A stretch of 17,071 bases of DNA. Source: Prevotella sp. UBA4341 (GTDB lineage Bacteria; Bacteroidota; Bacteroidia; Bacteroidales; Bacteroidaceae). The DNA is taken from assembly GCA_002393705.1 (NCBI GenBank), contig DGTH01000021.1, forward strand, positions 14,541 through 31,611, given 5' to 3'. The notes beneath the pieces were generated by a model. It was not told where the DNA came from and made no database searches. It was given only the letters and a program-made list of their open reading frames with translations. This document shows, one piece after another, positions 1-7,035 of this stretch. A program made the position numbers and the translations under genes. Numbering within the stretch: position 1 is the first letter of the stretch; each line of letters begins with the position of its first letter.

Positions 1-37
1 GCACTTCTCTCTTGGAGATTCGGTAGGTTACTTTCAT
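1..37 (-). CDS. 5' end of an unidentified gene, cut by the left window edge
   Basis: An ATG at 37-35 opens a frame that stays open to the window edge, giving MKVTYRISKREV. Twelve codons are too few to identify a family. The start is supported by context: a Bacteroidota-type promoter lies upstream on the same strand (172-202), the intervening leader holds no other gene, and dinB ends just beyond the promoter. The 3' arm of a 22-bp inverted repeat ends two bases before the ATG, so a leader hairpin could mask the start. The gene is inferred from start codon and promoter only; the product is unknown. Confidence 0.5.
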   Translation of the reverse strand, partial: MKVTYRISKREV

Positions 38-39
38 GG

Positions 40-145
40 ACAGTGGACAGTAGGACAGTAGATATATAAGATTTCACGCGTACGTACGCGTACGTACGCG
101 AGGACTTTCTGAATTCTACTGTCCTACTGTCCTACTGTCCACTGT
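40..145. repeat. 22-bp inverted repeat enclosing a 24-bp palindrome
   Basis: Positions 40-61 and 124-145 are perfect reverse complements over 22 bp. Both arms are built from GGACAGTA-type units of 7-8 bp, and the right arm carries one extra unit (116-123). Between the arms, 77-100 is a perfect 24-bp self-palindrome made of CGCGTACGTA units. Read on the minus strand this is the leader of the left-edge gene, so it could form a long RNA hairpin ending two bases before that start codon. As DNA it could extrude a cruciform. Neither activity can be shown from sequence. Confidence 0.85.
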
Positions 146-171
146 TTTTCATCGTGATGGGTTAACAGGTG

Positions 172-202
172 CAAAGTTAGCCATTTGCTGCGAGGTATGC
201 AA
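172..202 (-). promoter_or_regulatory. Bacteroidota-type promoter for the left-edge gene
   Basis: The minus strand reads TAACTTTG at 179-172, matching the -7 consensus TAnnTTTG. A TTG at 202-200 lies 20 bases upstream, the spacing expected for the -33 element. It sits just after the dinB stop codon, and transcription would give a leader of roughly 130 nt through the nested inverted repeat. Confidence 0.6.
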
Positions 203-229
203 GAAAAGACAGGAAAAAAATCCCGTTGC

Positions 230-1333
230 TTACTCCTCGTCAGGCCACGGCCGGAAGGGCAGCTCGCCTTCCTGCCACTGCCGGACGGAGGCGTCGGCCT
301 CGTCCTTGCTGTGCAGCTTCTGGTTAGCGACGCCCAGTCCGAGCAGCCGTATGGGGTGGATGCGAAACTCCACGTCCTCCATGAGGTGTTTGGCCAGGGG
401 CAGAATGTCGTCCTTGGTGCGCAGGGGGTTCTCGACGGTCATGCTGCGCGTAATCTGCTGGAAGTCAAGAAACTTTACCTTCAGCGTCAGCGTGTAGCCC
501 AGGAAGTGGTTCTTCTCGATGCGCCTCACCAGCTCCTCGACGATGTGGTACAGCTGGATGGTGACAGCCGCCGGGCTGCTGATGTCGGTCTCGAAGGTGT
601 GCTCGCAGCTTACCGACTTGCGCTCCCACTCGGCGACGACGGGGCGCTGGTCAATGCCGCGTGCGAAGTTGTAGAACACGAGGCCCATCTTGCCAAACTC
701 CTGAGTGAGCCGCCGCTCAGAGCAGCGGCGCAGGTCGGAGCCGGTGAAGATGCCCATCGTGTGCAGCTTCTCGGCCGTCTTCTCGCCGACGCCCCATATC
801 TTCTCAACCCTCAGCGAGGTTATGAAGTCGAGGGCGCGGTCGGGGTGGACGACGGTCAGGCCGTTGGGCTTGTGCCAGTCGGAGGCTATCTTGGCCAGGA
901 ACTTGCAGTAGCTGACGCCGGCCGATGCCGTCAGGCCGGTGGTGTGGAGAATGCGCTGCTTGATTTCGCGGGCTATATCGACCGCCATCTGCATGCCCTT
1001 CTTGTTGTCGGTCACGTCAAGAAAGGCCTCGTCGAGCGACAGGGGCTCAACGAGGTCGGTGTAGTCGTGGAAGATGTCGCGTATCTGCTGGGACACCTCC
1101 TTGTACCGGTGGAAGTGGGGCTCCACGATGATGAGCTGCGGACAGAGACGCTTGGCCACCTGAATGGACTGTGCCGAGTGAATGCCGAACTTACGGGCCT
1201 CGTAGCTGGCCGTCGAGACAACGCCGCGCTCCGCATCCCAGCCCACGGCCACGGGCTTGCCGCGCAACTCGGGCTGGTCGCGCTGCTCCACGGCTGCGAA
1301 AAACTGGTCCATATCGACATGGATAATCTTCAT
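230..1333 (-). CDS. dinB: DNA polymerase IV (Y-family translesion polymerase)
   Basis: The 367-residue product is a complete Y-family polymerase that copies past damaged template bases with low fidelity and no proofreading. The N-terminal motif HVDMDQFF carries the first catalytic Asp (D7) and an aromatic steric gate (F12) that excludes ribonucleotides. The palm motif SLDEAFLDVT supplies D101 and E102. Helix-hairpin-helix thumb and little-finger regions follow, and the length is normal. The C-terminus contains ELPF, which may be a degenerate beta-clamp contact; that is inference. The ATG overlaps the stop of the upstream NUDIX gene by four bases (ATGA), so the two are probably co-transcribed and translationally coupled. 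No LexA-type operator was recognised. Confidence 0.96.
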   Translation of the reverse strand: MKIIHVDMDQFFAAVEQRDQPELRGKPVAVGWDAERGVVSTASYEARKFGIHSAQSIQVAKRLCPQLIIVEPHFHRYKEVSQQIRDIFHDYTDLVEPLSLDEAFLDVTDNKKGMQMAVDIAREIKQRILHTTGLTASAGVSYCKFLAKIASDWHKPNGLTVVHPDRALDFITSLRVEKIWGVGEKTAEKLHTMGIFTGSDLRRCSERRLTQEFGKMGLVFYNFARGIDQRPVVAEWERKSVSCEHTFETDISSPAAVTIQLYHIVEELVRRIEKNHFLGYTLTLKVKFLDFQQITRSMTVENPLRTKDDILPLAKHLMEDVEFRIHPIRLLGLGVANQKLHSKDEADASVRQWQEGELPFRPWPDEE

Positions 1334-1734
1334 GTCAGCAGGGCGAGCAGCTCGCGGTCGGCGGCCGTCCAGTTGAGCGTGGGCAGCTCCTTGGGCGTGA
1401 GCCAGCGGTAGTCTAAGTGGTCGAGCAGCAGAAAGCCGTCGGGGGCGTCCGTGCGGCAGTCGTAGGCCACGAGGTGGGTCTGGAAGTCGGGGTAGGCGTA
1501 GTCCAGCTCCGCCAGCCGGCGGCCTATGAAGATGTCCCAGTGCATCTCCTCACGTATCTCGCGCAGTAGGGCTTCGTGGTCTGACTCGCCGGCCTCGACC
1601 TTTCCGCCTGGAAACTCCCAGTGCTCGGAAATATAGGGGTAGCGGCTGCGTGTGCGCTGCATGCAGAGTAGCTTGCCTTCGTGCCTGACGACGGCACAGA
1701 CGACGCGCGTGGGCTGTGGTTGGTTCTGTTCCAT
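1330..1734 (-). CDS. NUDIX hydrolase, MutT-like
   Basis: This 134-residue protein has a NUDIX box at about residues 44-66, with G44, E50, R58, E59, E62 and E63 in register. These residues bind metal and hydrolyse the diphosphate of a nucleoside triphosphate or related substrate. The usual Gly near the end of the box is His65. The spacing and size resemble MutT and CTP pyrophosphohydrolase-like enzymes that clean oxidised or non-canonical nucleotides, but the substrate cannot be read from sequence. It is the first gene of a two-gene operon with dinB (ATGA overlap), which fits a role in nucleotide-pool sanitation beside lesion bypass. A -7 box lies about 30 bases upstream. Confidence 0.9.
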   Translation of the reverse strand: MEQNQPQPTRVVCAVVRHEGKLLCMQRTRSRYPYISEHWEFPGGKVEAGESDHEALLREIREEMHWDIFIGRRLAELDYAYPDFQTHLVAYDCRTDAPDGFLLLDHLDYRWLTPKELPTLNWTAADRELLALLT

Positions 1735-1762
1735 GATGTTTACTTCTTTTGGTTATTTGCTG

Positions 1763-1770
1763 CAAAATTA
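1763..1770 (-). promoter_or_regulatory. -7 box for the NUDIX-dinB operon
   Basis: The minus strand reads TAATTTTG, matching TAnnTTTG, about 30 bases before the NUDIX start. No clear -33 TTTG is visible. It lies back to back with the deoxynucleoside kinase promoter at 1814-1821. Confidence 0.5.
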
Positions 1771-1813
1771 CTAAAAAAACTGAATAGCCGAGCATAATTT
1801 GAAGAATATTTTG

Positions 1814-1821
1814 TAACTTTG
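1814..1821 (+). promoter_or_regulatory. -7 box for the deoxynucleoside kinase genes
   Basis: TAACTTTG matches the Bacteroidota -7 consensus and lies about 50 bases before the GTG start of the first kinase. The expected -33 element is not evident. The leader downstream is almost entirely the AAATCGT-type repeat. Confidence 0.5.
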
Positions 1822-1831
1822 TGCGTCAATC

Positions 1832-1873
1832 TAAAATTGTAAATCGTAAATCGTTAAATCGTAAATAAACAAG
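1832..1873 (+). repeat. AAATCGT-type heptamer array, leader copy 1
   Basis: Degenerate GTAAATC/GTTAAATC units fill this stretch and end in ATAAACAAG, directly against the GTG start at 1874. Positions 1846-1873 are identical over 28 bases to 2540-2567, the leader of the second kinase. Confidence 0.85.
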
Positions 1874-2494
1874 GTGTATATAGCAATAGCCGGAAACATA
1901 GGAAGCGGAAAGACCACGCTGACGAACATGCTGGCCCACCACTACGGCTGGGAGGCACGCTTCGAGGCCGTGACGCAGAACCCCTACCTGGAGGACTACT
2001 ACAAGGACATCAAGCGGTGGTCGTTTGCCTTGGAGGTGTTTTTCCTCAAGGAGCGCTTCCGTGACCTGCTGCGCATCAACGAGGCGCAGCACACCATTAT
2101 TCAGGACCGGAGCATCTTTGAGGGAGTCTATGTCTTTACGGCCAACAACAAGGCCATGGGCAACCTCTCGGACCGCGACTTCCAGACCTACATGGAACTC
2201 TTTGAGCAGATGATGAGCACGGTGCGCATGCCCGAGCTGATGATATACCTCAGGGCACAGGTGCCCCACCTCGTGGCCAACATTCAGAAGCGCGGCCGCG
2301 ACTACGAGCAGACCATACAGCTGGAGTACCTGCAGAACCTGAACCAGCGCTACGAGGACTTTATATATAATAGGTATAAGGGCCGACTGCTGGTGGTCGA
2401 TGTCGATGAGATGGACTTTGAGCACGTGCCGCGCGACTTTGCCACCATCGTCGATAAGATAGACCGCACGCTCTTCGGACTGTTCCCCGATTAG
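1874..2494 (+). CDS. Deoxynucleoside kinase, tandem copy 1
   Basis: This 206-residue member of the dCK/dGK-type deoxynucleoside kinase family transfers phosphate from ATP to a salvaged deoxynucleoside in the cytoplasm. Visible motifs are the P-loop GNIGSGKT (residues 7-14), the E31 and NPYL substrate segment, the DRS motif at 78-80, and an Arg-rich lid around IQKRGRDYEQ. Length is normal. The start is GTG, chosen because it aligns exactly with the ATG of the neighbouring paralogue and follows the same leader. Where the paralogue has EPV this copy has EAV, and where it has DRT this copy has DRS, hinting at different base preference. In Lactobacillus, tandem dAK and dGK genes of this family encode a heterodimer; whether these two pair is inference. 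Confidence 0.92.
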   Translation: MYIAIAGNIGSGKTTLTNMLAHHYGWEARFEAVTQNPYLEDYYKDIKRWSFALEVFFLKERFRDLLRINEAQHTIIQDRSIFEGVYVFTANNKAMGNLSDRDFQTYMELFEQMMSTVRMPELMIYLRAQVPHLVANIQKRGRDYEQTIQLEYLQNLNQRYEDFIYNRYKGRLLVVDVDEMDFEHVPRDFATIVDKIDRTLFGLFPD

Positions 2495-2495
2495 C

Positions 2496-2530
2496 GAGGA
2501 AGGAGGAAGGACTAAGGAGGAAGGAAAAAA
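2496..2530 (+). repeat. GAGGAAG heptamer array between the kinase genes
   Basis: Two exact GAGGAAG units, one GACTAAG and another GAGGAAG run in perfect 7-bp register from one base after the stop of the first kinase, then an A-run leads into the next repeat family. The units also resemble Shine-Dalgarno sequence but lie more than 40 bases before the next start. Confidence 0.8.
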
Positions 2531-2567
2531 TCGTAAATTGTAAATCGTTAAATCGTAAATAAACAAG
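2531..2567 (+). repeat. AAATCGT-type heptamer array, leader copy 2
   Basis: This is the same degenerate heptamer family as at 1832-1873, again ending in ATAAACAAG directly before the start codon. The final 28 bases (2540-2567) are identical to copy 1. Confidence 0.85.
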
Positions 2568-3188
2568 ATGCACATAGCAATAGCTGGAAACATTGGCAGT
2601 GGCAAGACCACGCTGACACGGATGCTGGCCAAACGATACGGCTGGACACCGAGGTACGAACCCGTTGACAACAACCCCTACCTGGCCGACTTCTATGCCG
2701 ACATGAAGCGGTGGTCGTTCAACCTGCAGATATATTTCCTGAACAAACGATTCAAGGAGGTGGTAGAGATTGCACAGTCGAAGCAGACCGTCATTCAGGA
2801 CCGCACCATCTTCGAGGACGCCCGCATCTTTGCACCCAACCTGCACGGACAGGGAATGATGAGCGACCGCGACTTCAAGAACTACACTGACCTGTTCGAC
2901 CTGATGATGTCGCTGGTCAAACTGCCCGACCTCATGATTTACATACGCTCCACTATTCCCAACCTGGTGGCGCAGATTCAGAAGCGCGGCCGCGACTACG
3001 AGCAGACCATGCAGCTGGACTACCTGCAGGGACTGAACCAGCGCTACGAGGAGTGGATTGCCGGCTACAAGGGTAACCTCATCATCGTCGATGGCGACAC
3101 CTGCAAGTTCGGCGACAGCCACGAGCACTTCCTGCAGGTCACCGACATGATTGACGCCAAGCTCTACGGACTGTTCCCCATGGAGTAG
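2568..3188 (+). CDS. Deoxynucleoside kinase, tandem copy 2
   Basis: This second dCK/dGK-type kinase is also 206 residues and is alignable without gaps to copy 1 over at least the first 80 residues; by eye about half of all positions are identical. It keeps the P-loop GNIGSGKT (7-14), EPV-NPYL (31-39), DRT at 78-80 and the lid IQKRGRDYEQ. Thr80 in place of the family's common Ser is a small change near the active site. It should phosphorylate deoxynucleosides for salvage, probably with a specificity complementary to copy 1. The gene starts 73 bases after copy 1 and has no separate -7 box in view, so the two are probably one operon. A 35-bp stretch coding for the lid (2976-3010) is identical in DNA to 2282-2316 in copy 1. 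Confidence 0.93.
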   Translation: MHIAIAGNIGSGKTTLTRMLAKRYGWTPRYEPVDNNPYLADFYADMKRWSFNLQIYFLNKRFKEVVEIAQSKQTVIQDRTIFEDARIFAPNLHGQGMMSDRDFKNYTDLFDLMMSLVKLPDLMIYIRSTIPNLVAQIQKRGRDYEQTMQLDYLQGLNQRYEEWIAGYKGNLIIVDGDTCKFGDSHEHFLQVTDMIDAKLYGLFPME

Positions 3189-3263
3189 CGTCGTCACTAC
3201 GGGTAAAGTTGATGTCTCGCATCGTATCTCTGCCATAGACATAAACCAAATGAAAATATAAAG

Positions 3264-4100
3264 ATGAAAACAATTGCATTGAGACTGTTCGTGTTGGCAG
3301 GTATGCTGCTGTCCCTGCTGGGTGCTCAAGGTGGAGACATCATCAAGGTGACGAAGCCGCCGTTCAAGAAGTTCGTGAGGGTGAAACAGAATGCTGAAAT
3401 CTATCAACAGCCTCGCAGCAACAGCTCGGTCATGGTGGCCTGGGTGGAAGAGTGTGAGGGCGAGGACTGCGACATTCTTTACCGGTGGTCTGACGAGCCG
3501 GGCAAGCCTGAATATCAAAGGGAGACGATGCAGGCCTACGAAGATCGTCTCTTCCCTGTGCTCGGCGAGACAGACGGATACTACCTGGTGAGCACCCTTA
3601 CGCCTGGGTGTGACATTGAGAGCGGTTATGTCTCGAAAGCGTGCGTCAGCGACATTGACTATGTCCGCCTCAAACCCGACTCTGTTGAGAGTCGCCTTCC
3701 GGGGTGGTTTTGGCTTTATGTGAAAGAAGGTAAGTATAAGGGCCTTTTGCTGATGTATGAAGAAGACGAACTCTGGGGCGAGAGACTTTCCGTGGGGGTC
3801 ATTCTTGACAGTTGCGTGGCCATTCCCTGTGCTTACAGCATGGAATGTAACAAAGATTTCGAAATATAAGAAGCTGCCGAGGGCATCCAGATTAATGAGA
3901 TAGACGGCTACATCACCCTCTCTTATGCCAAGCGCATGACGGAGAACGAGGAAGGCCACCACCTTGACGTGAAGAAACTCAGCACGGAACAGATATCGAT
4001 AATTGTCGATGCGGTGATGAAGGAAAAGAGTGACCTGGTGCAATACATTTACAGCTTCTCCGATAATACTGTAGGCTTCTTCTACAGTAAGGCTCAGTAA
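3264..4100 (+). pseudogene. Secreted protein gene interrupted by an in-frame TAA
   Basis: The frame opens with a probable signal peptide (hydrophobic to about residue 22, no lipobox Cys) and runs 201 residues to TAA at 3867-3869. The same frame then continues without another stop for 76 codons to TAA at 4098-4100, with protein-like composition. The intact gene would have coded for about 278 residues. Residues about 38-130 look like a bacterial SH3-like fold, with a repeated hydrophobic pattern ending in GYVSK; that reading is tentative. An ATG at 3936 could start the downstream piece, but the simplest view is one gene with a nonsense change. It could also be a sequencing error or a functional truncated protein. 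The function is unknown, and the relation to the kinases upstream is unclear. Confidence 0.7.
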
Positions 4101-4193
4101 AGGGGGGCTACTCAGTGTGTCTGCGCCTGATGAAGAACTGAAGGATGGCGGCGAAATAGCAATGATGCCTCCAAGGCAGGAGGCAAGGGTGTT

Positions 4194-4241
4194 AAAACAA
4201 AAAAGGCGAAGAACAGCGAGAAGTTCGCCGTCATCGCCTTT
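4194..4241 (-). terminator. Rho-independent terminator of pheS
   Basis: On the minus strand AAAGGCGA (4241-4234) pairs with TCGCCTTT (4209-4202) and is followed by a T-rich run broken by one G. An inner GGCGAA/TTCGCC pairing is also possible. It starts about 30 bases after the pheS stop. Confidence 0.7.
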
Positions 4242-4272
4242 ATATAGTTGGCATTCCTAAGACGGTCAGTCA

Positions 4273-5334
4273 TTAGTCGGCCGACTCAAACTCACGCAGG
4301 AAGCGCGTGTCGTTCTCCGAGAACAGACGCAGGTCGGACACGCGGTACTTCAGGTTGGTAATGCGCTCCACGCCCATGCCGAAGGCATAGCCGCTGTACT
4401 CGTTGGGGTCGATGCCGCAGAGCTCCAAGACGTTGGGATCGACCATGCCGCAGCCCAGAATCTCCACCCAGCCGGTATGCTTGCAGAAGCCGCAGCCTTC
4501 GCCGCCGCAGATGAAGCACGAAATGTCCATCTCGGCCGAGGGCTCGGTGAACGGGAAGTACGATGGACGCAGGCGAATCTTCGTGTCGGCGCCGAACATT
4601 TCGCGGGCAAACGACAGCAGCACCTGCTTCAGGTCGGTAAACGAGACGTTCTTGTCGATGTAGAGACCCTCCACCTGATGGAAGAAACAATGTGCACGGG
4701 CGGTGATGGCCTCGTTGCGATAGACGCGACCCGGGCAGATGACGCGGATGGGTTCCGTCAGCTTGCCGTCCTCGGTGTGCATGTGCTCCATGACGCGGGC
4801 CTGGACGCTCGAGGTGTGCGAGCGCAGCAGGATGTTTTTGGTCACGTCGTCAGGGTGCTGCGAGACGAAGAACGTGTCCTGCATGTCGCGCGCAGGGTGG
4901 TCGGCAGCAAAGTTCATCTTGGTGAACACGTGCAGGTCGTCCTCCACCTCGGGACCGTCGGCCAGCACGAAGCCCATGCGCGAGAAGATGTCGATTATCT
5001 CGTTCGTCACGATGGTCAGCGGGTGGCGTGTGCCCAGTTCAATGGGGTAGGGGGTGCGCGTCAGGTCCATGGCGCCCTGCTCCTGACCGCCCTGCTGCTC
5101 CAGCTGGTCGCGCAGCGCGTTGATGCGGTCGAAGGCCGTCTGCTTCAGCTCGTTTATCTTCATGCCGATGGCCTTTTTGTCCTCGGCAGCCACACTACGG
5201 AAATCCTGCATCAGGGCATTGATTTCACCTTTCTTACTGAGATACTTGAGGCGCAGCTCCTCAATGTCGGCTGCGTTTTTGGCATCTAAGTTCTTAACTT
5301 CGTTAAGTAACTGTTCTATCTTGTTGAGTATCAT
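4273..5334 (-). CDS. pheS: Phenylalanine-tRNA ligase alpha subunit
   Basis: The 353-residue catalytic subunit of the alpha2-beta2 class II synthetase charges tRNA-Phe. The N-terminal 90 residues form the predicted coiled-coil arm that binds tRNA. Class II features follow: RSHTSSVQARV, the motif 2 region GRVYRNEA with FHQVEG, the Phe-pocket segment FPFTEPSAEMDI, and motif 3 GMGVERI near the C-terminus. A CFICGGEGCGFC segment with four Cys is a variant I associate with this lineage's enzymes and may bind zinc. The gene stands alone here, with its own terminator and a -7 box 18 bases before the ATG, implying a leader of only about ten bases. pheT is not in the window. Confidence 0.97.
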   Translation of the reverse strand: MILNKIEQLLNEVKNLDAKNAADIEELRLKYLSKKGEINALMQDFRSVAAEDKKAIGMKINELKQTAFDRINALRDQLEQQGGQEQGAMDLTRTPYPIELGTRHPLTIVTNEIIDIFSRMGFVLADGPEVEDDLHVFTKMNFAADHPARDMQDTFFVSQHPDDVTKNILLRSHTSSVQARVMEHMHTEDGKLTEPIRVICPGRVYRNEAITARAHCFFHQVEGLYIDKNVSFTDLKQVLLSFAREMFGADTKIRLRPSYFPFTEPSAEMDISCFICGGEGCGFCKHTGWVEILGCGMVDPNVLELCGIDPNEYSGYAFGMGVERITNLKYRVSDLRLFSENDTRFLREFESAD

Positions 5335-5351
5335 AATCTGAAAATTTTGTG

Positions 5352-5359
5352 CAAAGGTA
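5352..5359 (-). promoter_or_regulatory. -7 box for pheS
   Basis: The minus strand reads TACCTTTG, followed by CACAAAA. The same 15 bases occur on the plus strand at the facing promoter (5403-5417). No -33 TTTG is seen at the expected distance. Confidence 0.6.
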
Positions 5360-5365
5360 TAAAAT

Positions 5366-5393
5366 AATTATGAATTATGAATTATGAATTACG
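5366..5393. repeat. AATTATG heptamer array between divergent promoters
   Basis: Three exact AATTATG units and one AATTACG run in perfect 7-bp register. The array fills the space between the pheS -7 box and the opposing lipoprotein promoter, where both -33 elements would be expected. Confidence 0.85.
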
Positions 5394-5402
5394 TTTTTTT
5401 TG

Positions 5403-5410
5403 TACCTTTG
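5403..5410 (+). promoter_or_regulatory. -7 box for the lipoprotein-murB operon
   Basis: TACCTTTG matches TAnnTTTG and lies 25 bases before the ATG at 5436. With the facing pheS box it forms an inverted repeat (GTGCAAAGGTA and TACCTTTGCAC). Confidence 0.6.
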
Positions 5411-5435
5411 CACAAAAATCAAGCATAGAGGTAAT

Positions 5436-6185
5436 ATGAAAAAGGTTTTCGTTTTAGCATTTGTACTGGGCATTACGATGACTTGCTGTGGGCAGAATGC
5501 GGCTCAGAGTGATAGTGGAGCGTTTGATATTACGAAGTATTTGAACCAGATAAAGGAAAACGACGAGCTCCGCTATGTCTTTACGTCAGATGAGCTTGCT
5601 CCTAAAGAGTATGCATTGGTTGACATTGACGGCGACGGTAAGAGTGAGCTGATGGTGCGTGACACCGAAATCCACTATCAGGCCGTTTACACCATCGAGG
5701 GCGACAGCCTCTGGATGCTGGCCTATGCCGACGGTTGCACCGACTTGGAGTTTTATAAGAATGGTGTAGGCTATCAGGCTTATTACTCTCCAGGCCGTGC
5801 TTATGACGGTATTGGCACGTTGCAGAACAGCCGTCATGGTGACAGGTATATGCATGAAGTGAAGTTTGACATTGCGGGTGACCAGGATGAGGTGGAGTAC
5901 GAGACGTTTTTCATCAACTCTGAGATGGTCACAGCTGAGGACATCGAGGCTTTCAAGAAGAAAATGGGAGAGCCCGTAGGAGCTCCTGCTGCTGAGTGGC
6001 TCCCCATTGACGGGGCGGCCAAGGCAACCCCCGGCGATGCTAAGGCCGACGAAGACACGATGGACGAAGTGAGCTTCCCCCTGAAGTATATCAACGAGAA
6101 AGTGGCAGAAGCCGATGAGCGTGAGGGCGAACCCTACTCTCGCTATGTGTGGTTGGAAACAGTTACGACAGAAGAGAGCGCATGA
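5436..6185 (+). CDS. Lipoprotein with a DxDGDG calcium-type loop
   Basis: I do not recognise a named family. The start at 5436 is preferred over 5400 because it places a lipoprotein signal at the N-terminus: KK, a hydrophobic stretch, then TMTCC with Cys17 or Cys18 as the lipidation site. The mature protein (249-residue precursor) would be tethered to a membrane on the outer side. Residues about 58-66 read DIDGDGKSEL, the loop seen in EF-hand-like and FG-GAP-type calcium sites. The C-terminal third is acidic and probably flexible. It overlaps the next gene by ATGA, so the two are probably translated together. A cell-surface or periplasmic role is inference. Confidence 0.82.
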   Translation: MKKVFVLAFVLGITMTCCGQNAAQSDSGAFDITKYLNQIKENDELRYVFTSDELAPKEYALVDIDGDGKSELMVRDTEIHYQAVYTIEGDSLWMLAYADGCTDLEFYKNGVGYQAYYSPGRAYDGIGTLQNSRHGDRYMHEVKFDIAGDQDEVEYETFFINSEMVTAEDIEAFKKKMGEPVGAPAAEWLPIDGAAKATPGDAKADEDTMDEVSFPLKYINEKVAEADEREGEPYSRYVWLETVTTEESA

Positions 6186-7018
6186 AGAAACTATTATGGC
6201 TGATGACGGCCGTCGTCTTACTTTCAGTTGCCTGCACCGACCGCCGTTCAGGAGGAGGCAACGATGCACCTGCTGACTCAACGGGCGTAGCTGATAGCGT
6301 GCCCAACGACACGCTGGAGGAGCTGATTTCGGAGACACCGATGCCGAAGGCTGCCGACGAGCTGTTTGATGACTTCATCTTCAACTTTGCTGCTAGCAAG
6401 AAGGTGCAGCTGGCCCGCATCCACTTTCCCCTGCAGGTGGTGAAGGGCGAGGAGCACGAGCAGGTGCAGAAGAGCGGCTGGACGACAGACCACTTCTTCA
6501 TGCAGCAAGGGTTCTACACGCTCATTTTCAGCGACGAGGCGCAGATGCAGCTCTGCAACGACACGTCGGTCAATCACGTCACGCTCGAGAAAATTTACCT
6601 GAACAAGAAGTTTGTCAAACAGTATGTCTTCGGGCGTGAGAACGGTCTGTGGATGATGCAGCGCGTTCAGCTCATTGACCTGGACGAATCGCCTAATGCC
6701 TCGTTCCTGAACTTTTACTCAAAGTTTGTTGCCGACTCGCTCTTCCAAGTGGAGAGCCTGAGTGCGACGGTTGACTTCGTTGGTCCTGATCCCGACGACG
6801 ACTTTGCCCAGATGGAGGGTGTCATCACGAAGGACACATGGCCGGCCTTTGCACCCGAGTTGCCCTCGGACATGATTTATAACATCATTTACGGCGACCA
6901 GACGGCGGCGGGCGATAAGCGGGTGTTTGTCATTCGCGGTATTGCCAACGGCTTTGAGGTGGAGCTGACATTCAAGCAGAGTGGTGAACACTGGCGGTTG
7001 ACGAAGCTGGTCACTTAG
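6182..7018 (+). CDS. Lipoprotein of unknown function
   Basis: The start at 6182 overlaps the stop of the upstream gene (ATGA) and gives a clean lipoprotein signal: KK, hydrophobic residues 4-17, then SVAC with Cys18. An in-frame start at 6149 would bury this signal and was not used. The 278-residue precursor continues with a Gly/Asp/Ser-rich linker to about residue 45, then a soluble mixed alpha/beta domain. I do not recognise the family. It sits between another lipoprotein and murB, 17 bases before the latter, which suggests an envelope role but does not prove one. Confidence 0.85.
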   Translation: MKKLLWLMTAVVLLSVACTDRRSGGGNDAPADSTGVADSVPNDTLEELISETPMPKAADELFDDFIFNFAASKKVQLARIHFPLQVVKGEEHEQVQKSGWTTDHFFMQQGFYTLIFSDEAQMQLCNDTSVNHVTLEKIYLNKKFVKQYVFGRENGLWMMQRVQLIDLDESPNASFLNFYSKFVADSLFQVESLSATVDFVGPDPDDDFAQMEGVITKDTWPAFAPELPSDMIYNIIYGDQTAAGDKRVFVIRGIANGFEVELTFKQSGEHWRLTKLVT

Positions 7019-7035
7019 TTGAGGTTTGAGTTATT

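Noticed and set aside
185..1411. Long plus-strand open frame opposite dinB
   Set aside because: It lies wholly across dinB and part of the NUDIX gene, has composition typical of an antisense frame of GC-rich coding DNA, and matches no family.
1832..2567. Kinase region as a composite mobile element flanked by direct repeats
   Set aside because: The flanking repeats are leader sequences of both genes and a common local repeat family; there is no transposase or target-site duplication.
2361..4043. 560-codon minus-strand open frame opposite the second kinase and the broken gene
   Set aside because: It is antisense to well-recognised kinase sequence, its protein is low-complexity Leu/Val/His-rich text, and no promoter serves it.
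4167..4184. Terminator for the broken secreted-protein gene (GCCTCC/GGAGGC hairpin)
   Set aside because: The stem is only 6 bp and no T-run follows on the plus strand.
4477..5289. Plus-strand open frame inside pheS
   Set aside because: It is antisense to an unambiguous synthetase gene with all motifs in place.
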